A DNA stretch of 64,000 nt from Geminocystis herdmanii PCC 6308 (GTDB taxonomy: Bacteria > Cyanobacteriota > Cyanobacteriia > Cyanobacteriales > Cyanobacteriaceae), in contig NZ_CM001775.1 in NCBI RefSeq assembly GCF_000332235.1, positions 675,630 through 739,629 on the forward strand. The letters are read 5' to 3'. Positions 62,338 through 64,000 of this stretch are shown here, piece after piece. Made by a program: the position numbers and the translations under genes. The notes under the pieces were generated by a model, which saw nothing but the letters and a program-made list of their open reading frames with translations, ran no database searches and had not been told where the DNA came from. The first letter of the stretch is position 1. The number at the start of each line of letters is the position of its first letter.

Positions 62338-63936
62338 ATGAATGTTTTTGCCCACGAAAAATTATTATTTACCCCTGTACAAAAAAACTTAAATCCGATT
62401 CCTTTAATTTTTGCTTTTCCTAATGAATATACAGTGGGAATAACCAGTTTAGGTTATCAATTAGTTTGGGCGAATTTTTCTTTAAGAAATGATGTGGAAG
62501 TGAGTCGTTTATTTACGGATATTCATGAGAGTTTACCGAGAAATCCTGAGTTAGTGGGTTTCTCTTTTTCTTGGGAATTAGACTATGTTAATATCCTCAA
62601 CTTATTAGAATTTTTAAACATTCCTATTTATAGTAAAGATAGAAACGAAAATCATCCTTTAATTTTTGGGGGAGGTTCAGTTTTTACCGCTAATCCCGAA
62701 CCTTTTGCGGATTTTTTTGATATTATTTTGTTAGGAGATGGAGAGAATTTATTAGACAATTTTATTAATAGTTATCAAGAAGTTAGACAATACAATAGAC
62801 AAGAAAAATTAACTCATTTAGCTAAAACAGAAGGGATTTATATACCAAGTTTATATCATATTAATTATCAAGAAAAAGATGGCAATATAGAGAGTATAAA
62901 ACCGATAAATAATGATATTCCCCATAGTGTAGAAAAACAAACCTATCGAGGTAATATTTTATCTGCTTCAACGGTAGTAACGGAAAAATCCGCATGGGAA
63001 AATATTTATATGGTGGAAGTGGTGAGAAGTTGCCCTGAAATGTGTCGTTTTTGCTTGGCTAGTTACCTTACTTTACCTTTTCGTACCGCCAGTTTAGAAG
63101 ATTCTTTGATTCCTGCCATTGAAAGAGGCTTAAAAGTCACGAATCGTTTAGGATTATTAGGCGCATCCGTCACCCAACATCCCCAATTTGATACTCTCAT
63201 TGACTACCTATCTCAATCACAATTTGATGATATAAGAGTAAGTATAGCATCTGTAAGAACTAATACTGTAACAGAAAAACTAGCGGAATTTCTCAAAAAA
63301 CGAGATACTCGATCGATAACCATTGCGATCGAGAGTGGTTCTGCTAAAATTAGGCAATTAATCAATAAAAAGCTGGAAAATGAGGAAATAATCCAAGCCG
63401 GAGTCAACGCCCAAGCAGGAGGGCTAAAGGCGATCAAATTTTATGGTATGGTGGGCTTACCCCAAGAAGATTTATCGGATATTGATGCTACTATCGACAT
63501 GATGGCACAAGTCAAAAAAGTTGCGCCGAAGCTCAAAGTTACCCTCGGATGCAGTACTTTTGTACCCAAATCTCATACTCCTTTTCAATGGTTTGGGGTG
63601 AATGCCGATAGTAAAAAAAGATTGCAATATTTAGAGAAAAATCTGCGGAAAATTGGGGTTGATTTTCGCCCTGAAAGCTATAGTTGGTCTGTAATTCAGG
63701 CTTTAATTTCTAGGGGCGATCGAAGGTTAAGTAAGCTCTTAGAATTAACTCGTAATTATGGTGATAGTTTAGGAAGTTATAAACGTGCTTTTAAAGAATT
63801 GAAAGGAGAAATCCCCCCTTTAGAATACTATGTACATGATCAATGGGAGTTCGATCGAATTTTACCATGGCAACATCTCAAAACGGCATTAACTCAGGAA
63901 ACCTTAATCAAACATCTAAAGGAAATGGAGAATTAA
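62338..63936 (+). CDS. B12-binding-type radical SAM protein
   Basis: 532 aa. N-terminal cobalamin-binding-like Rossmann region (FAFPNEYTVGITSLGYQLVW, PLIFGGGSVFTANPEPFADF). Radical SAM cluster CPEMCRFC (near residue 235), then SIAIESGSAKIRQLINKKLE. The arrangement is that of the Elp3-like B12-binding radical SAM proteins; substrate unknown. Confidence 0.9.
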   Translation: MNVFAHEKLLFTPVQKNLNPIPLIFAFPNEYTVGITSLGYQLVWANFSLRNDVEVSRLFTDIHESLPRNPELVGFSFSWELDYVNILNLLEFLNIPIYSKDRNENHPLIFGGGSVFTANPEPFADFFDIILLGDGENLLDNFINSYQEVRQYNRQEKLTHLAKTEGIYIPSLYHINYQEKDGNIESIKPINNDIPHSVEKQTYRGNILSASTVVTEKSAWENIYMVEVVRSCPEMCRFCLASYLTLPFRTASLEDSLIPAIERGLKVTNRLGLLGASVTQHPQFDTLIDYLSQSQFDDIRVSIASVRTNTVTEKLAEFLKKRDTRSITIAIESGSAKIRQLINKKLENEEIIQAGVNAQAGGLKAIKFYGMVGLPQEDLSDIDATIDMMAQVKKVAPKLKVTLGCSTFVPKSHTPFQWFGVNADSKKRLQYLEKNLRKIGVDFRPESYSWSVIQALISRGDRRLSKLLELTRNYGDSLGSYKRAFKELKGEIPPLEYYVHDQWEFDRILPWQHLKTALTQETLIKHLKEMEN

Positions 63937-63945
63937 GAAGCCGAT

Positions 63946-64000
63946 TTAATTGACTGCATATCCCGAAAATTGACGCATAAAAGGAGAATGTAAACCAATC
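63946..64000 (-). CDS. C-terminal end of a gene entering from the right
   Basis: Minus frame open from 64000 to a stop at 63946: IGLHSPFMRQFSGYAVN-stop. Only 17 residues are visible; the stop lies 10 bp after the end of the radical SAM gene (63936), giving a convergent pair. Family not recognised. Confidence 0.35.
   Translation of the reverse strand, partial: IGLHSPFMRQFSGYAVN

Overview
The window is a low-GC (about one third G+C) cyanobacterial chromosome segment. This is shown by the scattered HIP1-type GCGATCGC and CGATCG sites and by lineage marker genes: rpaA (circadian output regulator), a Raf1-type Rubisco assembly factor, petJ (cytochrome c6), ComFB, a PATAN-REC response regulator and a DICT-domain protein. 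The gene style fits unicellular Chroococcales such as Geminocystis or Cyanobacterium. That placement is inference; no rRNA gene is present to confirm it.

Layout. 1-11,907 is chromosomal backbone: a peptide ABC permease end, pilD, a CPBP protease, a VanX-type dipeptidase, a processive glycosyltransferase, a PrlF/YhaV-type toxin-antitoxin pair, a methyltransferase, csaB, a DICT protein and a His-tailed chelatase. 11,912-12,662 is a gutted type V-K CRISPR-associated transposon (CAST). It keeps both TGTACA ends with TnsB-type repeats and a homing crRNA whose spacer matches the 3' end of tRNA-Arg, 61 bp from a GTT PAM. 12,703-34,983 is a 22.2 kb genomic island in the same tRNA-Arg(ACG), bounded by perfect 65-bp direct repeats. 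Next to the intact tRNA it carries a truncated tyrosine integrase. Further inside are an XRE regulator, a CHC2/TOPRIM primase broken by a 104-bp MITE, a wrecked type ISP restriction-modification gene, toxin-antitoxin modules and a RecA-fold replicative helicase. The rest of the island holds a GTPase / WD40 / membrane-protein / DUF262 cluster, a ladder of small ORFs ending in a macro-domain protein, and insertion sequences of the IS200/IS605, IS630 and ISKra4 types.

34,996-64,000 is backbone again: moaC, an aldo/keto reductase, leuS, two Rpn-like nuclease-family genes flanked by a dispersed repeat, an alpha/beta hydrolase, hypE, psiE-like, tRNA-Lys(UUU), petJ and surE. It continues with an ABC-2 permease, comFB-like, rpaA, a Phd/RelE toxin-antitoxin pair, pyrC, raf1, a PATAN-REC regulator, an M16 peptidase and a radical SAM protein.

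The most unusual parts are four. First, one tRNA-Arg has been used twice, by an RNA-guided transposon and by a tyrosine-integrase island. Second, a 104-bp TA-inserting MITE family has four copies; two interrupted genes, and one sits in a repeat of which an uninterrupted relative is present. Third, a GTPase operon has a WD40 reading frame with no usable start codon that overlaps its upstream gene at a canonical A AAA AAA slippery run. Fourth, a 116-bp palindromic repeat sits in frame inside a methyltransferase gene. Both mobile systems look immobile now: the integrase has lost its catalytic half and no cas12k, tnsB, tnsC or tniQ is present.
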